Below are positions 7,230 to 16,317 of a DNA stretch of 64,000 bases, one piece after another. Each line of letters starts with the position of its first letter. The stretch's first letter is position 1. Position numbers and translations under genes: made by a program. Source of the DNA: Rugosimonospora sp040255525. GTDB lineage: Bacteria > Actinomycetota > Actinomycetes > Mycobacteriales > Micromonosporaceae. The notes beneath the pieces were generated by a model. That model was given only the letters and a program-made list of their open reading frames with translations, was not told the origin of the DNA and did not search any database. The stretch lies in the NCBI GenBank assembly GCA_040255525.1, contig JBDZVD010000011.1, positions 1 through 64,000 on the forward strand, written 5' to 3'.

Positions 7230-9599
7230 TCAGCCGCCCGGGGTTCGTCGCCAGGACCACTCGCGCACCTCGGGCAGGTCCTGTCCGGTGGCGCGGACGT
7301 AGTCGCCGTGCTCGGCCCGCTTGTCGACCATCCGCTGGCGCAGTGTCGCGGCGCGGCGGGACAGGCCGGGCACCCGGTCGATGACGTCGATGACGAGGTG
7401 GTACCGGTCCATGTCGTTGAGCACCAGCATGTCGAACGGCGTGGTGGTGGTGCCCTCCTCCTTGTACCCGCGCACATGGATGTTGTGGTGGTTGGTGCGC
7501 CGGTAGGTCAGCCGGTGGATCAGCCAGGGGTACCCGTGGTAGGCGAAGATGACCGGCTTGTCGGTGGTGAAGATGGCGTCGAACTCGGCGTCCGGCAGGC
7601 CGTGCGGGTGCTCCGAGGCCGGTTGCAGGCGCATCAGGTCCACCACGTTGACCACCCGTACCCGCAGCTCCGGCAGGTGCGTGCGGAGCAGGTCGGCGGT
7701 CGCCAGGATCTCGATCGTCGGGATGTCTCCGGCCGCCACCAGGACGACGTCGGGGTCGCCGGCGTCGTTGCCCGCCCACTCCCAGATGCCCAGGCCGCGC
7801 CGGCAGTGCCGCTCGGCGTCGTCGAGGTCCAGCCAGGTCGGGCCGGGATTCTTCCCGGCGACGATGACATTGATGTACTGGCGGCTGCGCAGGCAGTGAT
7901 CCGTGACGGCCAGCAGGGTGTTGGCGTCCGGCGGGAGGTACACCCGGATCACCTCGGCCTTTTTGTTCATCACGTGGTCGATGAACCCCGGGTCCTGGTG
8001 GGAGAAGCCGTTGTGGTCCTGCCGCCAGACGTGCGAGGTCAGCAGGTAGTTCAGCGACGGGATGGGCCGGCGCCAGGGCAGCTTCCGGCTGACCTTCAGC
8101 CACTTGGCGTGCTGGTTGACCATCGAGTCCACGATGTGCGCGAACGCCTCGTAGCACGGGAAGATCCCGTGCCGGCCGGTGAGCAGGTAGCCTTCCAGCC
8201 AGCCCTGGCAGGTGTGCTCGGACAGGATCTCCATCACCCGGCCGTGCGGCGCGAGGTGCCGGTCGACCGGGGCGAGGTCGGCCTGCCACACCTTGTCGGT
8301 GACCTCGAAGACCGCGCCGAGCCGGTTGGACTCGGTCTCGTCCGGCCCGACGATGCGGAAGTTGCCGTACGGCCGGTTGGCGGCCATCACGTCGCGCAGG
8401 AACGTACCCAGGACACTGGTGGCGCCGGCCATCGAGCCGACCTGTACCCCGTACTCGCGGTAGTCCGGCAGCTCCAGGTCCCGTGGGTGCCGGCCCCCGT
8501 GAGCGTGCGGGTTCGCGGCCAGCCGCGCGGTACCGGTCGGCAGCCAGTCCACAATGGATGGTATCGGCGCACCGTGCCGGTCGAACAGCTCCTCCGGCCG
8601 GTACGACAGCATCCAGTCCCGCAGCATGGTCAGGTGCCGGCTGTCCTCGCGGGCGGCGGCCAGCGGCACCTGGTGCGCCCGCCAGGTGCCCTCGACCGGC
8701 TTCCCGTCCACCTCCCGCGGGCCGGTCCACCCCTTCGGCGTGCGCAGCACGATCACCGGCCACTGTGGGCGGTCGGCGATCCCGTCCTGGCGGGCAGCCC
8801 GCTGCGTGGCGGCGATCTCGTCGAAGACGGTGTCCAGCGTGGCCGCCAGCGACTGGTGCACCGACTCCGGCTCGTAACCCTGCACCAGGTACGGCTGGTA
8901 CCCGTACCCGACGAGCAGATCCTCCAGCTCGTCGTCGCCGATCCGGGCCAGTATCGTCGGGTTGGCTATCTTGTACCCGTTCAGGTGCAGGATCGGCAGC
9001 ACCGCCCCGTCTGTCACCGGGTCGAGGAACTTGTTCGAGTGCCAGGACGCGGCCAGTGGCCCGGTCTCGGCCTCCCCGTCACCGATGACACAGGCGACCA
9101 CGAGGTCGGGGTTGTCCAGCGCGGCGCCGTACGCATGCGACAGCGAGTACCCGAGTTCGCCGCCCTCGTTGATCGACCCGGGAGTCTCCGGCGCGGCGTG
9201 CGACGGTATGCCTCCCGGGAACGAGAACTGCTTGAACAGTCGGGCCATGCCGCGTTCGTCGCGGGACACCGCCGGGTAGAGCTCGCTGTAGGTGCCGTCC
9301 AGCCACGCGTTCGCCACCATGCCGGGGCCGCCGTGGCCCGGTCCGGTCACGTAGATCATGTCCTGGCCGCGCTCGGCGACGATCCGGGACAGGTGGGCGT
9401 AGAGCAGGTTCAGGCCGGGGGTGGTGCCCCAGTGGCCGAGCAGCCTCGGCTTCACGTCCTCCGGGGCCAGCGGTTCGCGCATCAGCGGGTTGCCGAGCAG
9501 GTAGATCTGACCGACCGACAGGTAGTTCGCGGCGCGCCAGTACCCGTCGATCGCGTCCAGCCGCTGGCGGCTCAGCGGCGTGCCGGGAACGATGAGCAT
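7230..9599 (-). CDS. xfp: Xylulose-5-P/fructose-6-P phosphoketolase
   Basis: A 789-residue thiamine-diphosphate enzyme of normal family length. It cleaves xylulose 5-phosphate (and often fructose 6-phosphate) with phosphate to acetyl phosphate plus glyceraldehyde 3-phosphate or erythrose 4-phosphate. The N-terminal half shows GHGGPGMVANAW and the cofactor motif GDGEAETGPLAASWHSNKF; later regions include QDHNGFSHQDPG and the C-terminal GYKEEGTTTTPFDM typical of the family. The ATG at 9599 has GGGAGAGG upstream; a longer reading frame exists but lacks conserved sequence. With the class I aldolase immediately downstream it forms a short sugar-phosphate branch giving acetyl phosphate without oxidation. 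Confidence 0.95.
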   Translation of the reverse strand: MLIVPGTPLSRQRLDAIDGYWRAANYLSVGQIYLLGNPLMREPLAPEDVKPRLLGHWGTTPGLNLLYAHLSRIVAERGQDMIYVTGPGHGGPGMVANAWLDGTYSELYPAVSRDERGMARLFKQFSFPGGIPSHAAPETPGSINEGGELGYSLSHAYGAALDNPDLVVACVIGDGEAETGPLAASWHSNKFLDPVTDGAVLPILHLNGYKIANPTILARIGDDELEDLLVGYGYQPYLVQGYEPESVHQSLAATLDTVFDEIAATQRAARQDGIADRPQWPVIVLRTPKGWTGPREVDGKPVEGTWRAHQVPLAAAREDSRHLTMLRDWMLSYRPEELFDRHGAPIPSIVDWLPTGTARLAANPHAHGGRHPRDLELPDYREYGVQVGSMAGATSVLGTFLRDVMAANRPYGNFRIVGPDETESNRLGAVFEVTDKVWQADLAPVDRHLAPHGRVMEILSEHTCQGWLEGYLLTGRHGIFPCYEAFAHIVDSMVNQHAKWLKVSRKLPWRRPIPSLNYLLTSHVWRQDHNGFSHQDPGFIDHVMNKKAEVIRVYLPPDANTLLAVTDHCLRSRQYINVIVAGKNPGPTWLDLDDAERHCRRGLGIWEWAGNDAGDPDVVLVAAGDIPTIEILATADLLRTHLPELRVRVVNVVDLMRLQPASEHPHGLPDAEFDAIFTTDKPVIFAYHGYPWLIHRLTYRRTNHHNIHVRGYKEEGTTTTPFDMLVLNDMDRYHLVIDVIDRVPGLSRRAATLRQRMVDKRAEHGDYVRATGQDLPEVREWSWRRTPGG

Positions 9600-9864
9600 G
9601 GACACCTCTCCCACGTGGCTCGGCGTTCGGGAACCGGTACTCGCCCGCGGCGGCCGACGGCGCGCCCCGCGCGCTCCTGCCGGTATGCCCGCTGCGACGC
9701 CAGGCATTCGGCCGGTGTGGCACCGCGCCCGGGCCGTGGCACACTCGGTGCGCAGGGGTCTGGGGGTGCCGCAGCGGCGGTCGTGGTGATTGGGGCGTCC
9801 GGAGCGGGAGGTGCGAGTGGGGCGTGGCCGCGCCGGCAGCCGGCCAGCGGTGCCGTTCCCAGTC
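9600..9864. other. Intergenic region between xfp and the GH3 gene
   Basis: About 265 bp ahead of the divergent xfp and GH3 genes. It must hold the xfp promoter, but I could not pick a convincing -35/-10 pair on the minus strand. No small gene is supported. Confidence 0.5.
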
Positions 9865-9880
9865 GGGAGAGCGCTTTCAC
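9865..9880 (+). promoter_or_regulatory. LacI-type operator O1 upstream of GH3 promoter
   Basis: GGGAGAGCGCTTTCAC shares the core GGAGARCGCTYTC with a second site at 9931-9944 and resembles the CebR-type box (TGGGAGCGCTCCCA) that controls cellulose and beta-glucoside genes in actinomycetes. It lies about 20 bp before the -35 box. Confidence 0.6.
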
Positions 9881-9898
9881 GGGTTCCATAGACCGACG

Positions 9899-9927
9899 TT
9901 GACATAGAGGATGGCCGCTCCTAATCT
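9899..9927 (+). promoter_or_regulatory. Sigma-70-type promoter for GH3 gene
   Basis: A consensus TTGACA (9899-9904) and TAATCT (9922-9927) separated by exactly 17 bp. Transcription would start near 9934, leaving an untranslated leader of about 255 bases before the start at 10190. Confidence 0.7.
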
Positions 9928-9930
9928 CTT

Positions 9931-9944
9931 GGAGAACGCTCTCC
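9931..9944 (+). promoter_or_regulatory. LacI-type operator O2 at the GH3 transcription start
   Basis: GGAGAACGCTCTCC is an inverted repeat lying immediately after the -10 box, where a bound repressor would block initiation. Together with O1 it brackets the promoter. Confidence 0.65.
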
Positions 9945-10189
9945 CGATCGTCCCGACGAGCAACCCGGATCGAGCACCAGGCCGCCTGCGCGCCGAGGCG
10001 TACGCGGCGGAGCAATCTTCGCGACAGCGCGGCGGGCGCCGTGGCCCGTGGCGCTGCCGGTCCGACGACGCCTGGCCGGCGGTGTCGAGGCAGCCGTACC
10101 AGGACATTCCGCGGCCCGCGACGACCCCAACCCGAGACGACAACTGTGCGGCCCGATCCTCGACCGCCGGGCCGACGCGGAGGACTGCC

Positions 10190-13100
10190 ATGTTCGTACC
10201 GTTACCCCAGGCCGCCCGGCGCCGGGCACGCACCGGCGCCTCGGCGCTCGGTGTCGGCGTACTGCTGGCCACGCTGGTCTCCTGGCTGCCCGCCGAGACC
10301 GCGTTCGGCTCGACCGGCCTGCCGGTCGTGGAGAACTTCGAGGGCGCCCTGCCCATCACCACCGCGAGCCCGGGAATCTTCCCGTTCGGCAGCGACGCGG
10401 CCAGCACGCCGGCCCTGACCCAGGTCGCGGTCGCCGACCGGCCCGGCGGCGCCTCCGACAACCACGGCCTCGACGTCACCTACCACGTGGGCTCGTACGG
10501 CGGCTTCAGTGACAACCTGTCGACCGCGCAGAACTGGAGTGCGTACGGCGGCTTCAGCTTCTGGGTCAAGGAAACCGCGACCGGCCAGCGCATCGAGTTC
10601 GAGATCAAGGATGGCGGCAGCGACGGCGAGCACGCCGAACTGTGGCAGTCCTTCTTCACCGATTCCGCGACCGGCTGGCAGCAGATCAAGGTGCCGTTCG
10701 GCGACTTCGTCAAGCGCACCGACTACCAGCCCTCGGGCGCTCCGTCGGACGGCAGCCTGAACCTCACATCGATGTGGGGGTACGCGATCAACCTGGCCGG
10801 CTCCTCCGCCGGCGACCTGATCTTCGACGACGTCGTGCTGTACGGCACCGCCCAGCCCGCCGTCGCACCGGCCAACGACGTGTACGTCACCGACCAGGGC
10901 GGCTCGGTGTCCGTCGGCGTGGTCGCGAACCAGCCCGGCGGCGGGCCGCTGAGCGACGCCGTCTCGGTCGGGTACACGCTGGGCGGCGGTACCGCCGTCG
11001 CCGGCACCGACTTCACCGCCGGCAGCGGCACGCTGACGTTCCCGGCCGGTACGCCGTCCGGCACGGTCAAGACGATCGCCGTGCAGACCAGCGGCGGCCA
11101 CCCGGCGTCGGTCGCGAAGACGATCCCGGTCAAGCTCACCGCCACCGGCGCCACCCTGAGCGGCTCCGCCGCCACGGTGGTCATCAACGCCCACGGCCTG
11201 CCGTACCAGAACCCGGCGCTGCCGGTCGCGCAGCGGGTCGCCGACCTGATGAGCCGGATGTCGCTGCAGGACAAGGTCGGCCAGATGACCCAGGCCGAGC
11301 GAGCAGCGGTCGGCAATGGCGGGGACATCGCCACGTACCGGCTCGGCTCGATCCTCTCCGGTGGCGGGTCGGTACCGACGCCGAATACCCCGCAGGCGTG
11401 GGCCGACATGGTCGACAACTTCCAGCTGCACGCGCAGGCCACCCCGCTGCAGATCCCGATCATCTACGGCGAGGACTCGGTCCACGGGGACAACAACCTC
11501 CAGGGCGCGACCGTCTTCCCGCACAACATCGGCATGGGCGCCACCCGCGACCAGGGCCTGGCTGAGCAGGAGGGACGGATCACCGCGATCGAGACCCGGG
11601 CGACCGGCGTGCAGTGGGCGTTCGCGCCGTGCGTGTGCGTGACCCGGGACGAGCGGTGGGGCCGCTCGTACGAGGCGTTCGGTGAGGACCCGGCGCTGGT
11701 GCAGCTGATGGAGACCGTGATCGACGGCCTGCAGAACCACGGCAACCTGGCCGACCCGACAGCGGTACTGGCGACCGCCAAGCACTACCTCGGCGACGGC
11801 GGCACCCGGTACGGCTCCTCGACCAACGGCACGTACACGATCGACCAGGGCGTGACGTACGCGACCCAGCAGCAGGTCGACGCGCTGTACCTGCCGCCGT
11901 ACCAGACGGCCGTGGACAAGGGCGTGGGTTCGGTCATGCCGTCGTTCTCCAGCCTCCAGATCCTCGGCAAGGACTCCGCGCCGGTGAAGATGCACGCCCG
12001 GACCGACATGATCACCGGTGTGCTCAAAAACCAGCTCGGATTCAAGGGCTTCGTCATCACCGACTGGTCCGGGATCGACCAGATCAGCCCGGACTACAAG
12101 AACGACGTCAAGATCGGTATCAACGCCGGCATCGACATGGTGATGGTCCCGTACAACATCAAGGACTTCACCACGGACCTCACCGCGCTGGTCGGCAGCG
12201 GCGACGTGACGACGGCCCGGATCGACGACGCGGTGTCGCGCATCCTCACCCAGAAGTTCAAGCTCGGGCTGTTCGAGCACCCGTACACCGACCGCGCCAA
12301 CCTGCCGACCATCGGCGACGCGGCGCACCGGCAGGTCGCGCGGCAGGCCGCGGCCGAGTCGCAGGTGCTGCTGAAGAACGCCGGTGGCGTCCTGCCACTG
12401 TCCAAGACCGCGAAGGTGTACGTCGCCGGCTCCAACGCCGACGACCTCGGCAACCAGACCGGCGGCTGGACGCTGAGCTGGCAGGGCCAGTCCGGCCCGG
12501 GTGAGGTGGGTACCACGATCCTGGCCGGCATGAAGCAGGTCGCCCCGCACGCGACCATCACCTACAGCAAGGACGCCTCGGCGCCGATGGCCGGCTACAG
12601 CGCCGGTGTGGTGGTCGTCGGGGAGACGCCGTACGCGGAGGGCGTTGGCGACGTGGGCAACGGGCACACGCTGCAGTTGTCGGTGGCCGACCGGGCTGCC
12701 GTGGACAAGGTGTGCGGCGCGATGAAGTGCGTGGTCATGACGGTGTCCGGGCGGCCGCTGGACATCACCGGCATCGTTCCGGAGGCGGCCGGCGTGGTCG
12801 CGTCGTGGCTGCCCGGCACCGAGGGCGAGGGCGTGGCGGACGTGCTGTTCGGCAACAAGCCGTTCACCGGCCGGCTCCCGGAGACCTGGGCGGAGGCGGA
12901 GAGCCAGCTACCCATCAACGTGGGCGACGCGACCTACGACCCGCTCTACGCGTACGGCTGGGGGCTGCGTACCGACAACGGGCACAGCCGGCTCGACACG
13001 GTCCGCGACCAGCTGGCCGGCGTGCACGGGGACCGGGACATCGCGGCCGCGGTGCGCGCGCTGGACCGGGCGCTGACGCCGGGCTGGTGGAACAGGGACG

Positions 13101-13372
13101 GCACCGTCCGCGACGCCCGGCACGTGCTCGGCGCGCTGCAGGACGCGGCGGACGCGCTGAACCGGTCCCGCAAGGACACGTTCGACCAGGACGACGCCGT
13201 GGTGTCGGTGGCCCGGGACGTGGCCCAGGCGAGGATCGCGGACGGCGGCCCGGCGGCGATGCCGCTGACCGCGTCGCTGACGGCGAACGCGGAGCACGCC
13301 GTGCTGGTCGGACGGCCCGACCAGGCCGTGTCGCTGCTGCGCCAGGCGTACGACAGGGCCGGGCTGGCCTAA
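10190..13372 (+). CDS. Secreted GH3 beta-glycosidase with CBM11-like and Calx-beta-like modules
   Basis: A 1,060-residue exported enzyme. Order of parts: signal peptide (about residues 1-38), a beta-sandwich resembling CBM11 (about 42-222), a Calx-beta-like module (about 225-335), then a GH3 catalytic region from LPYQNP near 340 and a C-terminal helical stretch. The GH3 nucleophile is the Asp in VITDWSG near residue 625; KHYLGDGG and the GEDSVHG segment line the active site. It probably releases glucose from beta-glucans or cello-oligosaccharides outside the cell. GGAGG lies just before the ATG at 10190; the reading frame is open further upstream, but that part carries the promoter and operators. 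Regulation by a LacI-type repressor is suggested by the flanking operators. Confidence 0.92.
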   Translation: MFVPLPQAARRRARTGASALGVGVLLATLVSWLPAETAFGSTGLPVVENFEGALPITTASPGIFPFGSDAASTPALTQVAVADRPGGASDNHGLDVTYHVGSYGGFSDNLSTAQNWSAYGGFSFWVKETATGQRIEFEIKDGGSDGEHAELWQSFFTDSATGWQQIKVPFGDFVKRTDYQPSGAPSDGSLNLTSMWGYAINLAGSSAGDLIFDDVVLYGTAQPAVAPANDVYVTDQGGSVSVGVVANQPGGGPLSDAVSVGYTLGGGTAVAGTDFTAGSGTLTFPAGTPSGTVKTIAVQTSGGHPASVAKTIPVKLTATGATLSGSAATVVINAHGLPYQNPALPVAQRVADLMSRMSLQDKVGQMTQAERAAVGNGGDIATYRLGSILSGGGSVPTPNTPQAWADMVDNFQLHAQATPLQIPIIYGEDSVHGDNNLQGATVFPHNIGMGATRDQGLAEQEGRITAIETRATGVQWAFAPCVCVTRDERWGRSYEAFGEDPALVQLMETVIDGLQNHGNLADPTAVLATAKHYLGDGGTRYGSSTNGTYTIDQGVTYATQQQVDALYLPPYQTAVDKGVGSVMPSFSSLQILGKDSAPVKMHARTDMITGVLKNQLGFKGFVITDWSGIDQISPDYKNDVKIGINAGIDMVMVPYNIKDFTTDLTALVGSGDVTTARIDDAVSRILTQKFKLGLFEHPYTDRANLPTIGDAAHRQVARQAAAESQVLLKNAGGVLPLSKTAKVYVAGSNADDLGNQTGGWTLSWQGQSGPGEVGTTILAGMKQVAPHATITYSKDASAPMAGYSAGVVVVGETPYAEGVGDVGNGHTLQLSVADRAAVDKVCGAMKCVVMTVSGRPLDITGIVPEAAGVVASWLPGTEGEGVADVLFGNKPFTGRLPETWAEAESQLPINVGDATYDPLYAYGWGLRTDNGHSRLDTVRDQLAGVHGDRDIAAAVRALDRALTPGWWNRDGTVRDARHVLGALQDAADALNRSRKDTFDQDDAVVSVARDVAQARIADGGPAAMPLTASLTANAEHAVLVGRPDQAVSLLRQAYDRAGLA

Positions 13373-13386
13373 CCGGACAGGGGTAG

Positions 13387-13420
13387 CGCCCGCGGTCACG
13401 CAGCGTCGTGACCGCGGGCG
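13387..13420. terminator. Strong bidirectional hairpin
   Basis: A perfect 14-bp stem (CGCCCGCGGTCACG and its complement) with a 6-base loop lies 14 bases after the GH3 stop and overlaps the last codons of the convergent RDD gene. Confidence 0.8.
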
Positions 13421-13974
13421 GTCCGGTTCTGGCCGACCCGGGTACCGGCGATCAGGTCGTGCAGCGCCGCGCGGTCCCCGCGGACGAGGACCGACGCCAC
13501 GGTCGCGCCGACGAGCAGGTACGCCGCGCCGATGGGTACCCAGGCCAGCGCGGGGCCGACCACGGTACCGGCGCCGGGCCCCGCCCACAGCGGCGCGATG
13601 CCCAGGTGGGCACACGCCCACGGCAGCAGCTTGACCGCGTTGCGCACCGCGACCCGCGCCGGCCCGGCGGCGCCGCCGAGGCGCGTCCGGACGGCGAGGC
13701 CGAAGCGGCGCTTGCCCCAGGTCGCGTGTGCCGCACTCGCCTCGGTGACGGTGAGGTAGAGCCAGACCGGCACCACCGACCCGGCGAACGAGACCAGGTC
13801 GATGTGCCCTCGCCAGCCGACGAGGTCCGCCGCGTACAGCGGGACGAACACGGCGGCGAGGACGGCGAGCCAGCCGACTACCATACCGTAGTCGAGCAGG
13901 GCGGCCAACAGTCTCAACCTCAGCGGCGCGGCCAGCGGCACCGGACCGGTCTCGCTGGCCGGCGAGTCCGTCAC
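13396..13974 (-). CDS. RDD family membrane protein
   Basis: A 192-residue protein with three or four hydrophobic segments (about residues 28-50, 60-85 and 130-160). It has the RDD pattern: an Arg in the first membrane segment (LRLRLLAALLDYG), a conserved TWGKRRFGLAVR motif around residue 88, and a C-terminal RAALHDLIAGTRV. RDD proteins are polytopic membrane proteins of unclear transport role. It ends in the terminator shared with the GH3 gene and is followed upstream by the hydrolase gene on the same strand, 89 bp away. Confidence 0.85.
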   Translation of the reverse strand: MTDSPASETGPVPLAAPLRLRLLAALLDYGMVVGWLAVLAAVFVPLYAADLVGWRGHIDLVSFAGSVVPVWLYLTVTEASAAHATWGKRRFGLAVRTRLGGAAGPARVAVRNAVKLLPWACAHLGIAPLWAGPGAGTVVGPALAWVPIGAAYLLVGATVASVLVRGDRAALHDLIAGTRVGQNRTARGHDAA

Positions 13975-14063
13975 AGGGATTCCTCACAACTCGTCGCACG
14001 GTCGGGTCAATGATCGTCCGTATCGTATCCGTCACGAACCGGCGAGAACCCCGGCGCCCTCCG

Positions 14064-14954
14064 CTACCCGGTCACAAACACCGCGATGACCTGGCCGAAC
14101 CGGTCCCCGGCGTCCTCCTGGAGAAAGTGGCCCGCTCCCTGGATCGTCGGGTGGGCCAGGCCGGCCGCGCCCGGCATCGCGCGCTTGAGGACCGGTGCCA
14201 TCCCGCCGGTGATCGGATCCCCGTCGCTGAACGCGACCAGGAACGGAATGTCTATCGTGGACAAGCGCTGCCAGGCGGCCCGGTTGGCCGGCGTCGCCGG
14301 GTCGTCCGGCGAGGTCGGTACCAGCAGGGGCATCGCCCGTACCGCCGCCAGGTAGCTCTCGTCCGGAAACGGCGCATCGTACGCGGCCAGCACGGCCTCG
14401 GGCAGCGGTGTCCGGCAGCCGGCCTGGACCAGTCGCGCCACGCTGAGCGCGGGCGCGGTGGTGACCGCCTCGCGGAACCGCCACCAGACCGGTGGCAGTT
14501 CCTGGTCGCCGGTGGGCAGGCCGGTGTTGGCCGCCACCACCCGGGCGAACCGGTCGGGGTGCTCGGCCACCAGCCGCAGTCCGATCAGGCCGCCCCAGTC
14601 CTGGCCGACCAGGGTCACCTCGCGCAGGTCCAGGGCGTCGAACGCGAACGCCCGTACCCACTCCACGTGCCGGGCGTAACTGTGCTCGGCGGCGTCGGCG
14701 GGCTTGTCGGAGCGGCCGAACCCGATGAGGTCCGGTGCGATCGCCCGCAGTCCGGCGCCGGCGAGCACGTCGATGACCCGGCGGTAGAGAAACGACCAGC
14801 TCGGCTCGCCGTGCAGCAGCAGAACCGGCGGGCCGTCGGCGGGGCCGGCCTCGACGTAGGCCATCCGCAGCCCGGCGAGATCCGCGTAGCGGGCGGTGGC
14901 GGTGAAGCCGGGCAGTGCGGCGAAGCGCTCGTCAGGGGTACGCAGGATCCGCAT
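14064..14954 (-). CDS. Haloalkane dehalogenase-like alpha/beta hydrolase
   Basis: A 296-residue alpha/beta-hydrolase resembling haloalkane dehalogenase subfamily I. Visible features are the oxyanion loop HGEPSWSFLYRR near residue 49, the nucleophile elbow GQDWGG (Asp instead of Ser, with the halide-stabilising Trp next to it) near residue 120, and the catalytic His in GAGHFLQED near 278. An Asp nucleophile favours hydrolysis of carbon-halogen bonds, but epoxide hydrolases share this architecture, so the substrate is not certain. No halogen-specific genes are adjacent. No strong ribosome binding site is seen at 14954, but the protein begins at the conserved N-terminus. Confidence 0.82.
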   Translation of the reverse strand: MRILRTPDERFAALPGFTATARYADLAGLRMAYVEAGPADGPPVLLLHGEPSWSFLYRRVIDVLAGAGLRAIAPDLIGFGRSDKPADAAEHSYARHVEWVRAFAFDALDLREVTLVGQDWGGLIGLRLVAEHPDRFARVVAANTGLPTGDQELPPVWWRFREAVTTAPALSVARLVQAGCRTPLPEAVLAAYDAPFPDESYLAAVRAMPLLVPTSPDDPATPANRAAWQRLSTIDIPFLVAFSDGDPITGGMAPVLKRAMPGAAGLAHPTIQGAGHFLQEDAGDRFGQVIAVFVTG

Positions 14955-15028
14955 CGGGCCAGGCTCTCATGCGGTGCCGCGGCCGTCGAGACGGTCACCC
15001 CGCGCAGCACGGCCCCAGCTCGCGGTCC

Positions 15029-15904
15029 TCAGCTCGCCCTCGGCGCCGGGGACGGCTCCGGCGGCGCGCAGGTGGCCGAGTCGACGGGGTAGTGGGAGCT
15101 GGTCAGCACGACCGCCTCGTCGGCTCCGGGCGGTGGCGAGACCGGGCCGCTGGAACCGTCGTAGGCGTCGTTCGGCTTGTGCGTACCGGGCTGCACGACG
15201 GTACCCAGTCTCGCGGTGCCCGGGAACGATTCGGCCGGGCGCGCCGCGCGGGCGGTGTACCCCACCGTGCGGCATGCCGCGGCGATCCGGAACTCGACCG
15301 TGGCGGCCGACGCCTCGTCCTGCCCCGGCCCGGCCAGCACGGTGATCATCGGAGTGGCGCAGGCGGGCAGGCCGGCGGTGAGGAAGTCGCGGCCGGCGCC
15401 GACGTACGCGGCGACCACGTCCCGGTACGCCCGCACGACGCTGGGCGGTCCGGCCATCGGCGCCAGCTTGCCGGCGGCCGGCTGCTTGCCGACGACGTCC
15501 AGCAGGCGCGCCCGGGCTTCCAGTACGGCGTCCTCGTCGTCGAGCAGGGTGCCGAGGGTGGTCCGGTCGGCCCCGGTGGCGGCGAGCGCGGCGAGCGCGT
15601 CCCGCAGCTTGTGCCGCGCGGCCGACTCGGCCCGCTGCACCGCCAGGAACTCGGCCGGCCGGGCGTCGTACAGCTGCCCCAGCCGGTTGACCCCCATCTC
15701 CTGGGCGTTCTCGGCGGTACACAGCTCGGTGGCGGCCGTGCGGACCAGAGTGCTGCGGATGTCCTGCGGCGCCCCGGCCGTCCTGGGCTGGGCGCGCCGG
15801 CCGGTGCCGCAGCCCGGTACGGCCAGCGCCAGCGCCAGCATGGCCGCGAGCGCGGCGGCGGCCGGGTGCCTCCGGCGGAACCCGGCACCAGGGGCAGCGA
15901 CCAC
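15029..15904 (-). CDS. Putative lipoprotein of unknown function
   Basis: A 291-residue protein starting at a GTG with AAAGGAG five bases upstream; the frame extends further upstream but without a better site. A basic stretch and a hydrophobic segment lead to a lipobox, ALAVPGC (Cys near residue 34), so it should be exported and lipid-anchored. The mature part is alanine-rich and helical, has four cysteines that could pair (in TELCTAE, LPACATP, AACRTV and ATCAPP), and ends in a Pro-rich tail. I recognise no family and no enzymatic motif. Confidence 0.75.
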   Translation of the reverse strand: MVAAPGAGFRRRHPAAAALAAMLALALAVPGCGTGRRAQPRTAGAPQDIRSTLVRTAATELCTAENAQEMGVNRLGQLYDARPAEFLAVQRAESAARHKLRDALAALAATGADRTTLGTLLDDEDAVLEARARLLDVVGKQPAAGKLAPMAGPPSVVRAYRDVVAAYVGAGRDFLTAGLPACATPMITVLAGPGQDEASAATVEFRIAAACRTVGYTARAARPAESFPGTARLGTVVQPGTHKPNDAYDGSSGPVSPPPGADEAVVLTSSHYPVDSATCAPPEPSPAPRAS

Positions 15905-16039
15905 GTCCGCTCCTTTCCCGGCGCTACCACGCCCGTCGGGCGGTCGGCCGACAAACGGGACGCCCTCCCTGTCCGGGTTACCCCCGCCGGCCGGATTATG
16001 CGCGCCCGCCGGAAACCGGCAGCCGGGTAAACCGCGCTC

Positions 16040-16317
16040 CCTGCGGTCGCCGGTCGGCCGGCGGCGCCCTGGGCGGTCCCCCGGCGATCCGTCCGCCACA
16101 GGCCGGCCGGGACGCCGCGGGGGAGCCGGCCGCAGACCCGCAGACGGGGACTGGTCGACGGGCGCGCGGCGCCGTCTCGCGCGGCGCCGTCTCGCGCGGC
16201 CCCGTCTCGCGCGGCCCCGCCTCGCGCCGCCCCGGCGAGCGGGAACGTCCGAGCGCGACCCACCCGAGGGCCGACCCCGCCGCGACCGGGGCCGGGCGAG
16301 GCAGGAGAATCCGGACC
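16040..16317. other. GC-rich intergenic region with 15-bp tandem repeat
   Basis: Between the divergent lipoprotein and methyltransferase genes. It contains four adjacent 15-bp units at 16168-16227 and nothing else that I can assign, except the purine-rich stretch just before the methyltransferase start. Confidence 0.6.
16168..16227. repeat. 15-bp tandem repeat, 4 copies
   Basis: Units of the form GGCGCCGTCTCGCGC: the first two are identical, the third and fourth have one and two substitutions. The repeat sits about 90 bp upstream of the methyltransferase start and is not convincingly coding. Confidence 0.85.

Noticed and set aside
6333..9902. 1,189-codon open frame on the + strand over aldolase and phosphoketolase
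   Set aside because: Antisense shadow; the minus strand shows complete conserved enzymes.
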